Source of the DNA: Mesorhizobium sp. M7A.F.Ca.US.008.03.1.1
GTDB taxonomy: Bacteria > Pseudomonadota > Alphaproteobacteria > Rhizobiales > Rhizobiaceae
DNA length: 64,000 bases
Assembly (NCBI RefSeq): GCF_003997495.1
Contig: NZ_RZRU01000002.1
Span: 1 to 64,000 of the forward strand
Direction: 5' to 3'
Part shown: piece by piece, positions 17,700 to 27,223 of the stretch
Layout of the letters: the number at the start of each line of letters is the position of its first letter
How positions within the stretch are numbered: position 1 is the first letter of the stretch
The notes under the pieces: model-generated
Databases searched by the model: none
What the model saw: the letters and a program-made list of their open reading frames with translations, nothing else
Told to the model about the DNA's origin: nothing
Translations under genes and position numbers: made by a program

Positions 17700-17872
17700 G
17701 AACGACATTCCCTCATCATCGCAGAGAAATCGAAAACCGCTCGGCGTGCAAGCCTCGGAACGCTTGCCTCGGTTCGACCATTACTGTCCGGGCGGTGTCG
17801 GATTTTCGTCGTGAGGATCGTCCTATGATGGATCGGACGACGATCGATGCATGAAAGGTGAGGAGACCGAAA

Positions 17873-18649
17873 ATGCAGAAATTCCCGATGCCCTTCTTCT
17901 GGTACGAATTGATGACCACAGATCTCGACGCCGCCGAGGCGTTCTACCCCAAAGTGGTCGGCTGGACGGCGAAGCCTTTCGACGTGGCGCCCGGCATGCC
18001 GCGCTATGTCGTCATGAATGTCGGCGAACGTGGCGTCGGCGGCCTGATGACAATGCCCGAGGAAGCCGCCAAGATGGGCATGCCGCCCGCCTGGCTCGGC
18101 TACATCCACACCAAGGATGTCGACGCCTCCACGGCTGCCTTGGAGAAAGCCGGCGGCACCGTTCATCGCCAGCCCGACGATATTCCGGGCGTCGGCCGCT
18201 TTGCCGTCGTCGCCGATCCGCAGGGCGCGACATTCATGTTCCTGCAGCCGAACGGCCCCGACCAGCCAGTCGTGCCGGCCAGCACGCCGGGCCATATCGG
18301 CTGGCACGAGCTTTACACGAGCGACTGGAAAGCCGCGTTCGATTTCTATCGCGACCAGTTCGGCTGGGTCGATGCCGGCGATTTCGACATGGGCCCGATG
18401 GGCACCTACCAGACCTTCACGGCCGGCCCCGAATCCGGCGGCGGCATCATGAACAAGCCGGAGCAGATTCCGGTCCCGGTCTGGCAGTTCTACTTCAACG
18501 TCCCGGCCATCGATGCGGCGGCCAAGCGGGTGACCGACAATGGCGGCAAGATCCTGATGGGGCCGATGGAGGTCCCCGGCGGCAGTTGGGTCGTGCAGTG
18601 CCAGGACCCGCAAGGCGCGCACTTCGCCTTGATGGCGCCGGTCCGCTGA
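17873..18649 (+). CDS. VOC-family protein with two glyoxalase-like domains
   Basis: A 258-residue protein made of two vicinal-oxygen-chelate modules, about residues 5-125 and 135-255. Each begins with a similar strand (FFWYELMTTDLDAAEAFY and GWHELYTSDWKAAFDFY) and each ends with the same type of motif (VADPQGATFMFLQP and CQDPQGAHFALMAP). The fold can host metal-dependent lyases or dioxygenases, or antibiotic-binding proteins; the function here is unknown. GGTGAGGAG lies before the ATG. Confidence 0.85.
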   Translation: MQKFPMPFFWYELMTTDLDAAEAFYPKVVGWTAKPFDVAPGMPRYVVMNVGERGVGGLMTMPEEAAKMGMPPAWLGYIHTKDVDASTAALEKAGGTVHRQPDDIPGVGRFAVVADPQGATFMFLQPNGPDQPVVPASTPGHIGWHELYTSDWKAAFDFYRDQFGWVDAGDFDMGPMGTYQTFTAGPESGGGIMNKPEQIPVPVWQFYFNVPAIDAAAKRVTDNGGKILMGPMEVPGGSWVVQCQDPQGAHFALMAPVR

Positions 18650-18732
18650 CGGCGATAAACACGGCTGGTACAAAGCACCGGCCTTTCGTCGCACCACCGA
18701 TGAAGGGCCGTATTCATCTGCTTGGCGCCGAC

Positions 18733-19221
18733 CTATTCCGGCGCCAGCACCGCGACCTTCAGCTCAGCTTTTTTCGCGCCGCTGAACTGGACGGTGGCCG
18801 GTCCGGGCGCAAGCTTGAAGCGCACACTCTTGCGAATACCAGGGCATGTTTTCACGCCACTATAGCCAGCCGACTTGATGGCCTGGCCATCCTGAATGAC
18901 ATCGATCCAGGCCTCCCCAGAGAGACTTATCTGGATGGCTCCCTCGGATGGCACTTCCACGCTGGCGACGGCCCCAAACGTGTCTGATGCCGGCGCACGT
19001 TCGGGCGCCACCGCAAAACCGGCTTTTTCTACCGGCACCAGCGCCAGGTCCGCAGCCGCACCAACCGCCAGCGCCGCTCCGGACGGCGCTGCCGGTGCCG
19101 CGGCAAACAGGGTCTGCTCCCGCGTCACCGGCCACTTGAAGGCCTCACAGCCGGCGTCTTCGGCCATGGCGAAGCTGGTGCCTGCGACGATCGCGAACAG
19201 GCTGATGACGACTTTTTTCAT
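18733..19221 (-). CDS. Small secreted protein, function unknown
   Basis: A 162-residue protein starting MKKVVISLFAIVAGTSFAMA, a standard Sec signal peptide cleaved after AMA. The mature part has an Ala/Pro-rich middle and a C-terminal beta-rich domain (IQISLSGEAWIDVI, KSVRFKLAPGPATVQFSG) that could be a small beta-sandwich. Two cysteines (EDAGCEAF and KTCPG) may form a disulfide in the periplasm. The start is the second in-frame methionine, the first that gives a clean signal peptide. I do not recognise the family. Confidence 0.65.
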   Translation of the reverse strand: MKKVVISLFAIVAGTSFAMAEDAGCEAFKWPVTREQTLFAAAPAAPSGAALAVGAAADLALVPVEKAGFAVAPERAPASDTFGAVASVEVPSEGAIQISLSGEAWIDVIQDGQAIKSAGYSGVKTCPGIRKSVRFKLAPGPATVQFSGAKKAELKVAVLAPE

Positions 19222-19260
19222 GGCAAGACCCCCACACATTCAGATTGTTGTACACACATC

Positions 19261-19293
19261 AATACAACCATAGAGGTACTAATGCAACCATGG
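19261..19293. repeat. Direct repeat upstream of the secreted-protein gene
   Basis: AATACAACCATAG at 19261-19273 and AATGCAACCATGG at 19281-19293 differ at two positions and start exactly 20 bp apart, two helical turns. They lie 40-70 bp before the start of the minus-strand secreted-protein gene. A tandem regulator-binding site is possible. Confidence 0.3.
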
Positions 19294-19421
19294 CGAGAGA
19301 ATTTGCAGGGGAATTGGGAACATTCCCAATCACCGATTGTTGATGGCAAGCCATGGGAAGTGAATGGTCCAATGCCGGGCGATAATCTATGGCCGGTCCC
19401 GGAAGCTAAAGGGAGTTTTAG

Positions 19422-19814
19422 ATGAAGCTTTTCGACGGCCTTGCCAGATATCAGCCGCAGGCACTCGGCATTCTGCGCATCGTGACCGCGCTGCAGTTCA
19501 TCGAACACGGCACCCAGAAACTGTTCAATTTCCCGGTCAGCGACCACGCCGGTGCTTTGAGCGGACTGTCACTCACTGCCGGCATTCTCGAATTCACCGG
19601 CGGCATACTGCTGGCGCTGGGCCTGTTCACGCGGCCCGTGGCATTCCTTCTGGCCGGCGAAATGGCGATCGCCTATTTCATGGCGCACATGCCGCGCGAC
19701 TTCTTCCCCGTCAACAATGGCGGCGATTCGGCGATCTCGTTCTGCTTCATTTTCCTCTATCTGGTGTTTGCCGGCGCCGGCGCCTTCGCGCTGGACAACC
19801 GCCGCAGCGCGTGA
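19422..19814 (+). CDS. DoxX-family membrane protein
   Basis: A 130-residue integral membrane protein of the DoxX family. The N-terminus has the family pattern QALGILRIVTALQFIEHGTQKLF; four hydrophobic segments follow, including LTAGILEFTGGILLALGLF and AISFCFIFLYLVFAGAGAF. AAAGGGAG precedes the ATG. It is a single gene, convergent with the FAD oxidoreductase gene. It is longer and more typical of the family than the DoxX at 12.6 kb. Function unknown. Confidence 0.82.
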   Translation: MKLFDGLARYQPQALGILRIVTALQFIEHGTQKLFNFPVSDHAGALSGLSLTAGILEFTGGILLALGLFTRPVAFLLAGEMAIAYFMAHMPRDFFPVNNGGDSAISFCFIFLYLVFAGAGAFALDNRRSA

Positions 19815-19842
19815 CGCCCGTAAGAAGGGGGCATGCCTGATT

Positions 19843-22269
19843 TCAGGCACGCATCCGTTCGAAATTGGCGTCGAAAAGCGGCACCGCCTGAATGCGCGCC
19901 GCATGGCGCTTGCCCAGCAGCTCGATCTCGAAGCCGTCGCTCTCATCGGCGATCTCCTTCGGCACATAGCCGACGGCAACGGATTTCTTGGAATGATGCG
20001 CATAGCCGCCCGACGTCACCCAGCCGCGCACCGCACCATCGAACCAGATCGGCTCATCGCCGATGACATCGGCATCGTCGGCATCGACGATAAAGGCGCG
20101 CAGGCGCAATTTGCCGCCATGCCTGCGCTCGGCCAGCGCCGCGGCCTTGCCGATGAAATCGGCGTCCTTGCCGTAAGCAACAAAGCGGTCGAGCCCCGCT
20201 TCCAGCGGTCCGTAGATCGGCCGGTACTCGCGCCCCCATGAGCCGTAATTCTTGTCCAGCCGCAGCGCATTGAGCGCGCGCGAGCCGAACAGGCCGATGC
20301 CGAATTCCTCGCCCGCCGCCATCAGCGCTTGATAGGCGGCGCGCTGGTATTCTGGCGCCACCCAGATCTCGTAGCCGAGATCGCCGGTATAGCTGACGCG
20401 GCCGACCAGGCACGGCGCCATGCCGACATCCATCCGGCCAATGGCCATGAAGGAAAAGGCGGCATTGGAGACATCCGAGCGCGTGGCCTTTGCCAGCACA
20501 TCCCGCGCCTTCGGGCCCGCGATCGACAGACCGGTGAGCTTCGCGCCCAGCGCCTCGATGCGGACCGATCCATCGCCGGGCAGGTGCTGCTCGAACCAGC
20601 GCATATGGTACTGCTCGGCGATGCCGGAGCCGGCGAGGAACCAGCCTTCGCTTCCGAGATTGGCGAGGGTGAAATCGCCGATCAGTCTGCCGTCTTCCTT
20701 CAGCATCGGCGCCAGCGTCATGCGGCCGGGTTTCGGCAGTTTGCAGGCAAGCATCCGGTCGAGCCAGGCGGCCGCCCCCTCACCCGTCACCTTGTACTTG
20801 GCGAAGCTCGAAATCTCGGACAGGCCGACACTGTCGCGTACCGTCGCGACCTCCTTGGCGACCTGCGTGAAGTCGCTCGAGCGGCGCCACGAGAACTCGT
20901 CCTTGACGCCTTCCGGCGCGTACCACAGCGGCACTTCCAGCCCATAGGCAACACCCCATTGCGCACCCTTGGCCGACAGCAGATCATAGACCGGTGTCGT
21001 CTTCAGCGGCCGCCCGGCGGGCAGCTCCTCATTGGGGAAGCGGATCGAAAAGCGCCGGGAATAATTCTCGCGCACCTTGGCATTGGTATAGGCCATCGTC
21101 GCCCAGTCGCCATAGCGCGCGACATCCATCGCCCAGATATCGGCGCCGGGATCGCCCTCGATCATCCAGTTCGACAAAGCGAGGCCGACGCCGCCGCCCT
21201 GCGAAAAACCGGCCATGACACCGCAAGCGACCCAGAAGCCGGGCAGGCCACGCACCGGCCCGACCAGCGGGTTGCCGTCCGGCGCAAAGGTGAAAGGCCC
21301 GTTGATGATCTGCTTGATGCCGGTGTTCTGGAAGGCCGGGAAATGGCGGAAGCCGACCTCAAGCGACGGCGCGATGCGGTCGATGTCCGGCGCCAGCAAT
21401 TCATGGCCGAAATTCCACGGCGTCTGGTATTCGGACCAAGGCTTGTTGGCCTTTTCGTAGGTGCCCATCAGCATGCCGCCGCGCTCCTGGCGCAGATAGA
21501 GTTCGCCATCGAAGTCGACCGCATGGATGATCTCGGTGCCGGTCTTGGCGTTCCAGGCGGCGACCTCCGGCATGTCCTCGGTGATCAGGTACATGTGCTC
21601 CATGGCCAGCACAGGCAGTTCGAGCCCGACCATGCGGCCGACCTCGCGCGCCCACAGGCCGCCGGCATTGACGACATGCTCGGCCACCACCTCGCCCTTG
21701 TTGGTGATGACGCGCCATAAGCCGTCGGGCCGCCGCACGATGTCCTCGACCTTGGTGAAGCGCTCGACCTCGGCACCGAGCTTGCGCGCGGCCTTGGCAT
21801 AGGCATGGGTGACGCCTGAGGGATCGAGATGGCCGTCCTCCTTGTTCCTGACGGCGCCGACGAACTGCTTGGGATCGAGCAGCGGCATCAGTTCGGCCGC
21901 TTCGTTGGGCGAGATCTCCTCGAGCTCTATGCCGAGATAACGGCCCTTGGCGACGACGCCGCGCAGCCAGTCCAGCCGCGCCTCGGTCGCCGCCAGAAGC
22001 ACGCCACCGGTCAGATGCACGCCGGTCGCCTGGCCGGAAAGCTCCTCGATCTCCTTGTAGAGGTTGATCGTGTATTTCTGCAGCTTGGCGACGTTGGGGT
22101 CTCCATTGATGGTGTGCATGCCGCCGGCCGCGTGCCAGGTCGAGCCCGATGTCAGCTCGTCGCGCTCCAGCAGGACAACATCGGTCCAGCCGTGGCGGGC
22201 GAGATGGAACAGCACGGAGCACCCGACGACGCCACCGCCAATGACCACGACCTTTGCATGCGATTTCAT
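19843..22269 (-). CDS. Dimethylglycine/sarcosine dehydrogenase-like FAD-GcvT fusion
   Basis: An 808-residue fusion. The N-terminal 400 residues form a DAAO-type FAD domain with VVVIGGGVVGCS and, in SGSTWHAAGG, the histidine that carries covalent FAD in dimethylglycine dehydrogenase. The C-terminal half is a GcvT-like tetrahydrofolate-binding aminomethyltransferase domain (SGEISSFAKYKVTG-like entry, YEIWVAPEY, LGALRLDKNYG-like segment). Such enzymes oxidise N-methyl amines and pass the one-carbon unit to folate. It follows the MttB-like gene by 57 bp on the same strand. Substrate is inferred only by family. Confidence 0.87.
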   Translation of the reverse strand: MKSHAKVVVIGGGVVGCSVLFHLARHGWTDVVLLERDELTSGSTWHAAGGMHTINGDPNVAKLQKYTINLYKEIEELSGQATGVHLTGGVLLAATEARLDWLRGVVAKGRYLGIELEEISPNEAAELMPLLDPKQFVGAVRNKEDGHLDPSGVTHAYAKAARKLGAEVERFTKVEDIVRRPDGLWRVITNKGEVVAEHVVNAGGLWAREVGRMVGLELPVLAMEHMYLITEDMPEVAAWNAKTGTEIIHAVDFDGELYLRQERGGMLMGTYEKANKPWSEYQTPWNFGHELLAPDIDRIAPSLEVGFRHFPAFQNTGIKQIINGPFTFAPDGNPLVGPVRGLPGFWVACGVMAGFSQGGGVGLALSNWMIEGDPGADIWAMDVARYGDWATMAYTNAKVRENYSRRFSIRFPNEELPAGRPLKTTPVYDLLSAKGAQWGVAYGLEVPLWYAPEGVKDEFSWRRSSDFTQVAKEVATVRDSVGLSEISSFAKYKVTGEGAAAWLDRMLACKLPKPGRMTLAPMLKEDGRLIGDFTLANLGSEGWFLAGSGIAEQYHMRWFEQHLPGDGSVRIEALGAKLTGLSIAGPKARDVLAKATRSDVSNAAFSFMAIGRMDVGMAPCLVGRVSYTGDLGYEIWVAPEYQRAAYQALMAAGEEFGIGLFGSRALNALRLDKNYGSWGREYRPIYGPLEAGLDRFVAYGKDADFIGKAAALAERRHGGKLRLRAFIVDADDADVIGDEPIWFDGAVRGWVTSGGYAHHSKKSVAVGYVPKEIADESDGFEIELLGKRHAARIQAVPLFDANFERMRA

Positions 22270-22326
22270 GGATTCTTCTCTGATATCAGTGAGTTGGATG
22301 GGTGAGTGGATTCAAGCTGGGAACGA

Positions 22327-23874
22327 TCACGGCTCGCCCTGCCCGATCGCTTCCTTGCGCCTGGCCATGTAGGCCTCCAGCGCCTCGCGCACGGCGATAT
22401 CCATCACCGGCTCGACATAGTCCTCCAGGGCTTTCTTCCACAGCCGCGTCGCGCGTGCGGTGGCGTCGAGTCCGCCAGCTTCCTGCCAGGCTTCGTAATT
22501 CTGCCAGTTGGACAGCATCGGCTGGTAAAAGGCGGTGGCGTAGCGCTCGAGCGTGTGCGGCTCGCCGAAGAAATGCCCGCCGGTCGGCACCGCGCCCAGC
22601 GCCTCGACGGCAAGCTCCGCCTCGTTGACCTCGATCGGGCGCAAGAACTCCATCATGTGTTGGATCATCTCGACATCGATGATAAGTTTTTCGAACGACG
22701 CCGTCAGTCCGCCCTCCTGCCAGCCGGCGGCGTGGTAGACGAGGTTGCCGTGGCCGAGCACCGCGCCCCACAGCGCCATCAGCGTCTCATAGGCGCCTTG
22801 CGCATCGGCGGCGTTGGAGGCCGAGCCCGGTGTCGTGCGGTACGGCAGCCCGTAGCGCCGCGCCAACTGCCCTGACGCAATATTGGCCTTGGTGTTCTCC
22901 GGCGTGCCGAAGGCCGGCGCGCCCGACTTCATGTCGACATTGGAGGTGAAGGCGCCATACATGACCGGAGCGCCTGGACGCACCAGCTGCGTCAGCACGA
23001 CGCCGAACAGCGCCTCGGCGTTCTGCTGCGCCAGCGCGCCTGCCAGCGTCACCGGGCTCATCGCCCCCATCAGCGTGAACGGCGTCACCGCCACCGACTG
23101 GCCGAACTCGGCCATGGTCATCAGCCCCTCGGCCATCATCTCGTCGAAGCGGCGCGGCGAGTTGACCGAGATGATCGTGGTAATGCCGGGATCGTCGCGC
23201 ATCTGGTCGAGCGTAAACCCACGCGCGATGGCCATCATCTCGATGCCGTCAAGCGCCCTGCCTCGGCCGATCGCCGAGACATGGAAACTCTTGTCGGTCA
23301 GCGTCAGATTGGTGAAGTAGGTGTCGAGATGGCGGGAGTTAGCCGGCAGTTCCACCGGCGCGCAGACCTGGTTGCCGAGCATGTGGATGCAGTTGAAATG
23401 CTGTGCCAGCCGGGTGAGGTCCGCATAGTCGCGCAAATTGCCGGCGCGACGGCCGCGCTCCATGTCGTGCACATTGGGCGGCCCAGCAACGAGCGTGAAA
23501 TTGATGGTGTTGCCGCCGAGATGAACCGCGTTGGCCGGGTTGCGCGGCGTCAACACATAGCTGGACTGCGTGGTTTTCAGCGCCTCGGCGACCAGGCCAC
23601 GATCGATACGGACATTCGCCGAGGCGTGGTCGACTTTGGCGCCTGCCTTCTCGAACAGCGACAGCGCGCGCGGGCTCATCACCTCGATGCCGAAATTCTC
23701 CAATATGTGCATCGACGCCTGGTGGATCTGCTCGATCTGGTCGGGCGACAGCATGGCCATAGGCGGATAGGGATTTGTCACCCGCCTGAGCGGCAGTTGC
23801 GGGATGGCCGACGGCCCCCTGTTGCTGGTGCGCTCGGCGCCGCGTTTGCGTCTTGGTTCGGTCATGCCTGGCAT
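22327..23874 (-). CDS. MttB-family (trimethylamine methyltransferase-like) protein without pyrrolysine
   Basis: A 515-residue TIM-barrel methyltransferase of the MttB superfamily. There is no in-frame UAG, so it belongs to the non-pyrrolysine branch, some members of which demethylate glycine betaine or related quaternary amines. Recognisable segments are ILENFGIEVMSPRAL, GGNTINFTLVAGPPNVHD and GALAQQNAEALFGVV. It starts at an ATG 6 bp after GGGGC. It is probably cotranscribed with the downstream FAD-GcvT fusion. No corrinoid protein gene lies nearby, so the methyl acceptor is open. Confidence 0.88.
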   Translation of the reverse strand: MPGMTEPRRKRGAERTSNRGPSAIPQLPLRRVTNPYPPMAMLSPDQIEQIHQASMHILENFGIEVMSPRALSLFEKAGAKVDHASANVRIDRGLVAEALKTTQSSYVLTPRNPANAVHLGGNTINFTLVAGPPNVHDMERGRRAGNLRDYADLTRLAQHFNCIHMLGNQVCAPVELPANSRHLDTYFTNLTLTDKSFHVSAIGRGRALDGIEMMAIARGFTLDQMRDDPGITTIISVNSPRRFDEMMAEGLMTMAEFGQSVAVTPFTLMGAMSPVTLAGALAQQNAEALFGVVLTQLVRPGAPVMYGAFTSNVDMKSGAPAFGTPENTKANIASGQLARRYGLPYRTTPGSASNAADAQGAYETLMALWGAVLGHGNLVYHAAGWQEGGLTASFEKLIIDVEMIQHMMEFLRPIEVNEAELAVEALGAVPTGGHFFGEPHTLERYATAFYQPMLSNWQNYEAWQEAGGLDATARATRLWKKALEDYVEPVMDIAVREALEAYMARRKEAIGQGEP

Positions 23875-23902
23875 CAAAGCCCCGGCAATCCAGGCAAGCT
23901 GT

Positions 23903-23951
23903 CAGAAATACGCCGTTTGCGGACGTGATTTTAGCCACGGCGGCATTTCTG
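23903..23951. promoter_or_regulatory. Inverted repeat upstream of the MttB-like gene
   Basis: CAGAAAT then CGCCG (23903-23915) is mirrored by CGGCG then ATTTCTG (23938-23951), 30-80 bp before the MttB-like start. The arms differ only by one inserted base. It is a candidate operator. A second small palindrome, CGACA-N5-TGTCG, lies at 23972-23986. Confidence 0.35.
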
Positions 23952-24082
23952 CGATCTCTGTTTAGAGAAAGCGACAAAATATGTCGGATTGCTGATACGA
24001 GATTTCCTCGACGGGCTGCGCCGGCGAAGCATTAACGGACGCTGCAAGATTCCCTTTATGATTTCGGCCTATTGCTCTGCCA

Positions 24083-24673
24083 ATGCGTAGTTCGAGTTTT
24101 AGTAAAATTGGTGCGGTTTGCGTGCTGCTGGCGCTTTCGGCCTGCGCCACCGCGCCCAGTCACATCAACAATGTCTGCGCCGTCTTCGACCAGAATGACG
24201 GCTGGTTCGACAACTGGCAATCGGCGGCCGAACGCACCCAGCAGAAATACGGCATCCCTGTTCCCGTGCTGATGGCGACGGTTCGCAAGGAATCCGGCTT
24301 CAAAAGCAATGCAAGGCCGCCACGCACCAAGCTTCTCGGCTTCATTCCGTGGAAGCATGTCTCTTCGGCCACCGGCTTCTCGCAGGCGCTGGACGGGACC
24401 TGGTCGCAATATCAGCGCGAGACCGGCAACTGGGCGGCGCGGCGGACGAAATTCGCCGACGCGGTCGATTTCGTCGGCTGGTATCATTCCAAGACCGCTG
24501 ACACGTACGGCGTTGCCCGCAACGACACCTACAATCTCTACCTCGCCTATTATCTCGGCTGGACCGCCTATGGCCGCGGCAACCGTGGCGACGCCGGCGT
24601 CCAGGGCTATGCCCGCGCGACCGAGAAGATGGCGCGCGATTATGCCCAGCAACTGAGCGAGTGCGGCAACTGA
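24083..24673 (+). CDS. Lytic transglycosylase-like lipoprotein
   Basis: A 196-residue lipoprotein with signal peptide and lipobox LSAC (acylated Cys near residue 21), so it should be attached to a membrane in the periplasm. The mature domain resembles SLT-type transglycosylases: YGIPVPVLMATVRKESGFK carries the likely catalytic glutamate, and GFSQALDGTWSQYQ and YNLYLAYYLGWTAYGRG follow. It would cleave glycan strands of peptidoglycan. It stands alone between two minus-strand operons. No strong ribosome site is seen before the ATG. Confidence 0.82.
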   Translation: MRSSSFSKIGAVCVLLALSACATAPSHINNVCAVFDQNDGWFDNWQSAAERTQQKYGIPVPVLMATVRKESGFKSNARPPRTKLLGFIPWKHVSSATGFSQALDGTWSQYQRETGNWAARRTKFADAVDFVGWYHSKTADTYGVARNDTYNLYLAYYLGWTAYGRGNRGDAGVQGYARATEKMARDYAQQLSECGN

Positions 24674-24819
24674 TTTCCGCCCACAAGCATTTCAACCGAC
24701 CGAGTGCGCTGGTGGGCAGTATGCTTGCCGATTAGCGGCAAACGCTCATCGCCTCGTCATCCACAGGCGGAGCGAGGAGCGCCGCGACTTCAAATCGCCG
24801 CCGCGGTGCCTGATGCTGG

Positions 24820-27156
24820 TCAATTCGGTTTCGTGGAATCGCCCGGTTTTGGGGAATCGCCGGTTTCCGAAATCTCATCGCGAAGCTCGTGACGGCGGGC
24901 TTTCGAAACGGCTTCCGTCTCCTCGGCAGCCTGCCCGATGATGTCGGCTCGTGCACTGCTCGTCTTACCCCGTGGACGTTTCGGTGGCGTGCCGGCAAAA
25001 CCGGGACCATCGCCGTTCGGCGCGTCATCCGGAACGCCTTCGTGCGCGGCGTGCTCCTTGTCGAACTTGATTACCGGCTCCATCTTGGCCAGCACGTCGT
25101 CGGAGAGCCAGCACAGGCTCATATGGCCGTCGCCGAGATGCTTGACCGGCGGCACCTTGGTTTCGCAGAGATTGTCCGGCACCAGCTTCTTGTAGCCGCA
25201 GCGCGTCTGGAACGGACAGCCCGAAGGTGGGTTCATCGCCGAGGGGATGTCACCTTCCAGCACGATGTGACGCTTGACCACGCTGGTATCGGCGATCGGT
25301 ATCGCCGACAGCAGCGCCTCTGTATAGGGGTGATAGGGCGGCGCGAAGATCTGGTCGGTCGTGCCTTGCTCGACGATGTAGCCGAGATACATGACGACGA
25401 CGCGGTCGGCGATGTAGCGCACGACCGACAAATCGTGGCTGATGAACAGCATCGTCGTCTTGTTCTTGCGCTGGATGTCCATCAGAAGTTCGGTCACCGC
25501 CGCCTGCACCGACACGTCGAGTGCGGAAACCGGCTCGTCGGCCACCACCACCTTGGCGTCACCGGCAAAGGCGCGCGCCACGCCGATACGCTGCTTCTGG
25601 CCGCCCGAAAGCTGGCGCGGCTTGCGGGTCTCGAAGGCCCTGGGCAGCTTCACCAGGTCGAGCAGTTCCAGCATGCGCTTGCGGCGATCGGCAACCGTCT
25701 TGCCGACATTGAACTTCTCCAGCGTGCGGATGATCTGCGAACCGACCGAATGGCTGGGATTGAGCGTGTCGAACGGGTTCTGGAACACCATTTGGATCGA
25801 CGACACCGTGTCGACGCTCCGCTTCTCGATGCCCGTCGATTGGATTTCCTTGTTGCCCAGCGTCACCGTGCCGGCACTTGCCGTCTCCAGCCCGAGCAGC
25901 ACCTTGGCCAGCGTCGACTTTCCGCAGCCGGATTCGCCGACGATGGCGACCGTCTCGGATTCGCGCGCCATGAACGAGATCGTCTCGTTGGCCTTGACGA
26001 CGCGGCCCTCGCTCGAGCCGAACACTTCGCTGCCGCCGACCCTGTAGTATTTTCTGAGGTCCTCGATCTTGAGCACCGGCGCGCCGGGCACGACCCGCTC
26101 ATTGACCTTCTTGGCGCCGGGCGGCAGCGCCTCCCAGTCGATCTCGTTGAAGCGCACGCAGCGCGAGAAATGGCCTTCGTGACCAGCGACCTCGATCATC
26201 GGGATTTCAGCGGCGTTGCAGACGCCTTCCACGAAATGGTGGCAGCGAGGGCCGAAATTGCAGCCCTTGGGCCGCTCGTGCGGCAGCGGCAGCTGCCCGG
26301 GGATGGAAATCAGCGGCCGTGAATTCTTGTCGGCGCCGGGCAGCGGGATCGAGCGGAACAGCCCTTGCGTATAGGGGTGCCGCATCCGGTCGAAGACGTC
26401 CTTGATCTTGCCCGTCTCGACCGCTTCGCCCGAATACATAACCGTGATGCGGTCGCAGGTTTCCAGGATCAGGCCGAGATTGTGCGACACGAAAATCATC
26501 GACGTGCCGAACTTCTCGCCCAGCCCCTTGACCAGATCGACGATGCCCGCCTCAACCGTCACGTCGAGCGCCGTCGTCGGCTCGTCGAGCAAAAGCAGCG
26601 CCGGCTTCGACAGCAGCGCCATGGCGATGACGATGCGCTGTTGCTGGCCGCCCGAAAGCTGGTGCGGATAGGAGCGCATCATGCGCTCGGGATCGGGCAG
26701 CTTGACCGAGCGCACCATTTCGAGCGCGCGCTTATACGCCTCTTCCTTCGACACCTTGTCGTGGATCAGCGGCACTTCCATCAACTGCTGGCCGACCTTC
26801 ATCGCCGGGTTCAGGCTCGCCATCGGCTCCTGGTAGATCATCGCGATCTTGTTGCCGCGAATGGAACGCAACTCCTCGTCGGAGAGCTCGCCCATGTCCT
26901 TGCCCTGGAATTTGATCTTGCCGCCGACGATCTTTCCGATGTTGGAGAGGTCGCGCATGATGCCGAGCGACACGGTCGACTTGCCGCAGCCGGATTCGCC
27001 GACGATGCCCATCGCCTCGCCCGGCATGACGGTGCAGGAAAAATCCATGACGGCCGGGATCTCGCCCTTGCGGGTGAAGAAGGAGATCGACAGGTTCTCG
27101 ATCTCGATGATCGGCCCATTGGTTGGCGTGGCGGGATTTCGAACTGCCTCGTTCAT
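24820..27156 (-). CDS. Peptide/nickel-type ABC transporter, fused double ATPase
   Basis: A 778-residue protein that joins two ABC ATPases (DppD-like then DppF-like) in one chain. Each half has a Walker A (GESGCGKST twice), a signature (LSGGQQQR and LSGGQKQR) and a Walker B (LLLLDEPTTALD and VVVADEPVSALD), so both sites look intact. Each half has the C-terminal oligopeptide-transporter Cys-rich extension (CNFGPRCHHF and CPFQTRCGYKKL). The chosen start follows a GGAG; an earlier one adds 16 residues. It is the last gene of a four-gene operon. Confidence 0.92.
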   Translation of the reverse strand: MNEAVRNPATPTNGPIIEIENLSISFFTRKGEIPAVMDFSCTVMPGEAMGIVGESGCGKSTVSLGIMRDLSNIGKIVGGKIKFQGKDMGELSDEELRSIRGNKIAMIYQEPMASLNPAMKVGQQLMEVPLIHDKVSKEEAYKRALEMVRSVKLPDPERMMRSYPHQLSGGQQQRIVIAMALLSKPALLLLDEPTTALDVTVEAGIVDLVKGLGEKFGTSMIFVSHNLGLILETCDRITVMYSGEAVETGKIKDVFDRMRHPYTQGLFRSIPLPGADKNSRPLISIPGQLPLPHERPKGCNFGPRCHHFVEGVCNAAEIPMIEVAGHEGHFSRCVRFNEIDWEALPPGAKKVNERVVPGAPVLKIEDLRKYYRVGGSEVFGSSEGRVVKANETISFMARESETVAIVGESGCGKSTLAKVLLGLETASAGTVTLGNKEIQSTGIEKRSVDTVSSIQMVFQNPFDTLNPSHSVGSQIIRTLEKFNVGKTVADRRKRMLELLDLVKLPRAFETRKPRQLSGGQKQRIGVARAFAGDAKVVVADEPVSALDVSVQAAVTELLMDIQRKNKTTMLFISHDLSVVRYIADRVVVMYLGYIVEQGTTDQIFAPPYHPYTEALLSAIPIADTSVVKRHIVLEGDIPSAMNPPSGCPFQTRCGYKKLVPDNLCETKVPPVKHLGDGHMSLCWLSDDVLAKMEPVIKFDKEHAAHEGVPDDAPNGDGPGFAGTPPKRPRGKTSSARADIIGQAAEETEAVSKARRHELRDEISETGDSPKPGDSTKPN

Positions 27157-27223
27157 GGGTCGCTCCAATCCTGGTTCTTTTAGGCCTGTTTCTCTCAGGC
27201 GCATCGGGTCGAAACCCGCGAGA

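Noticed and set aside
19835..19850. TGCCTG-ATTT-CAGGCA hairpin as a bidirectional terminator between the DoxX and FAD oxidoreductase genes
   Set aside because: The stem is only 6 bp, overlaps a stop codon and has no T tract on either strand.
22327..23874. Pyrrolysine use in the MttB-like gene
   Set aside because: The frame has no internal UAG, and no pyl genes are present in the window.
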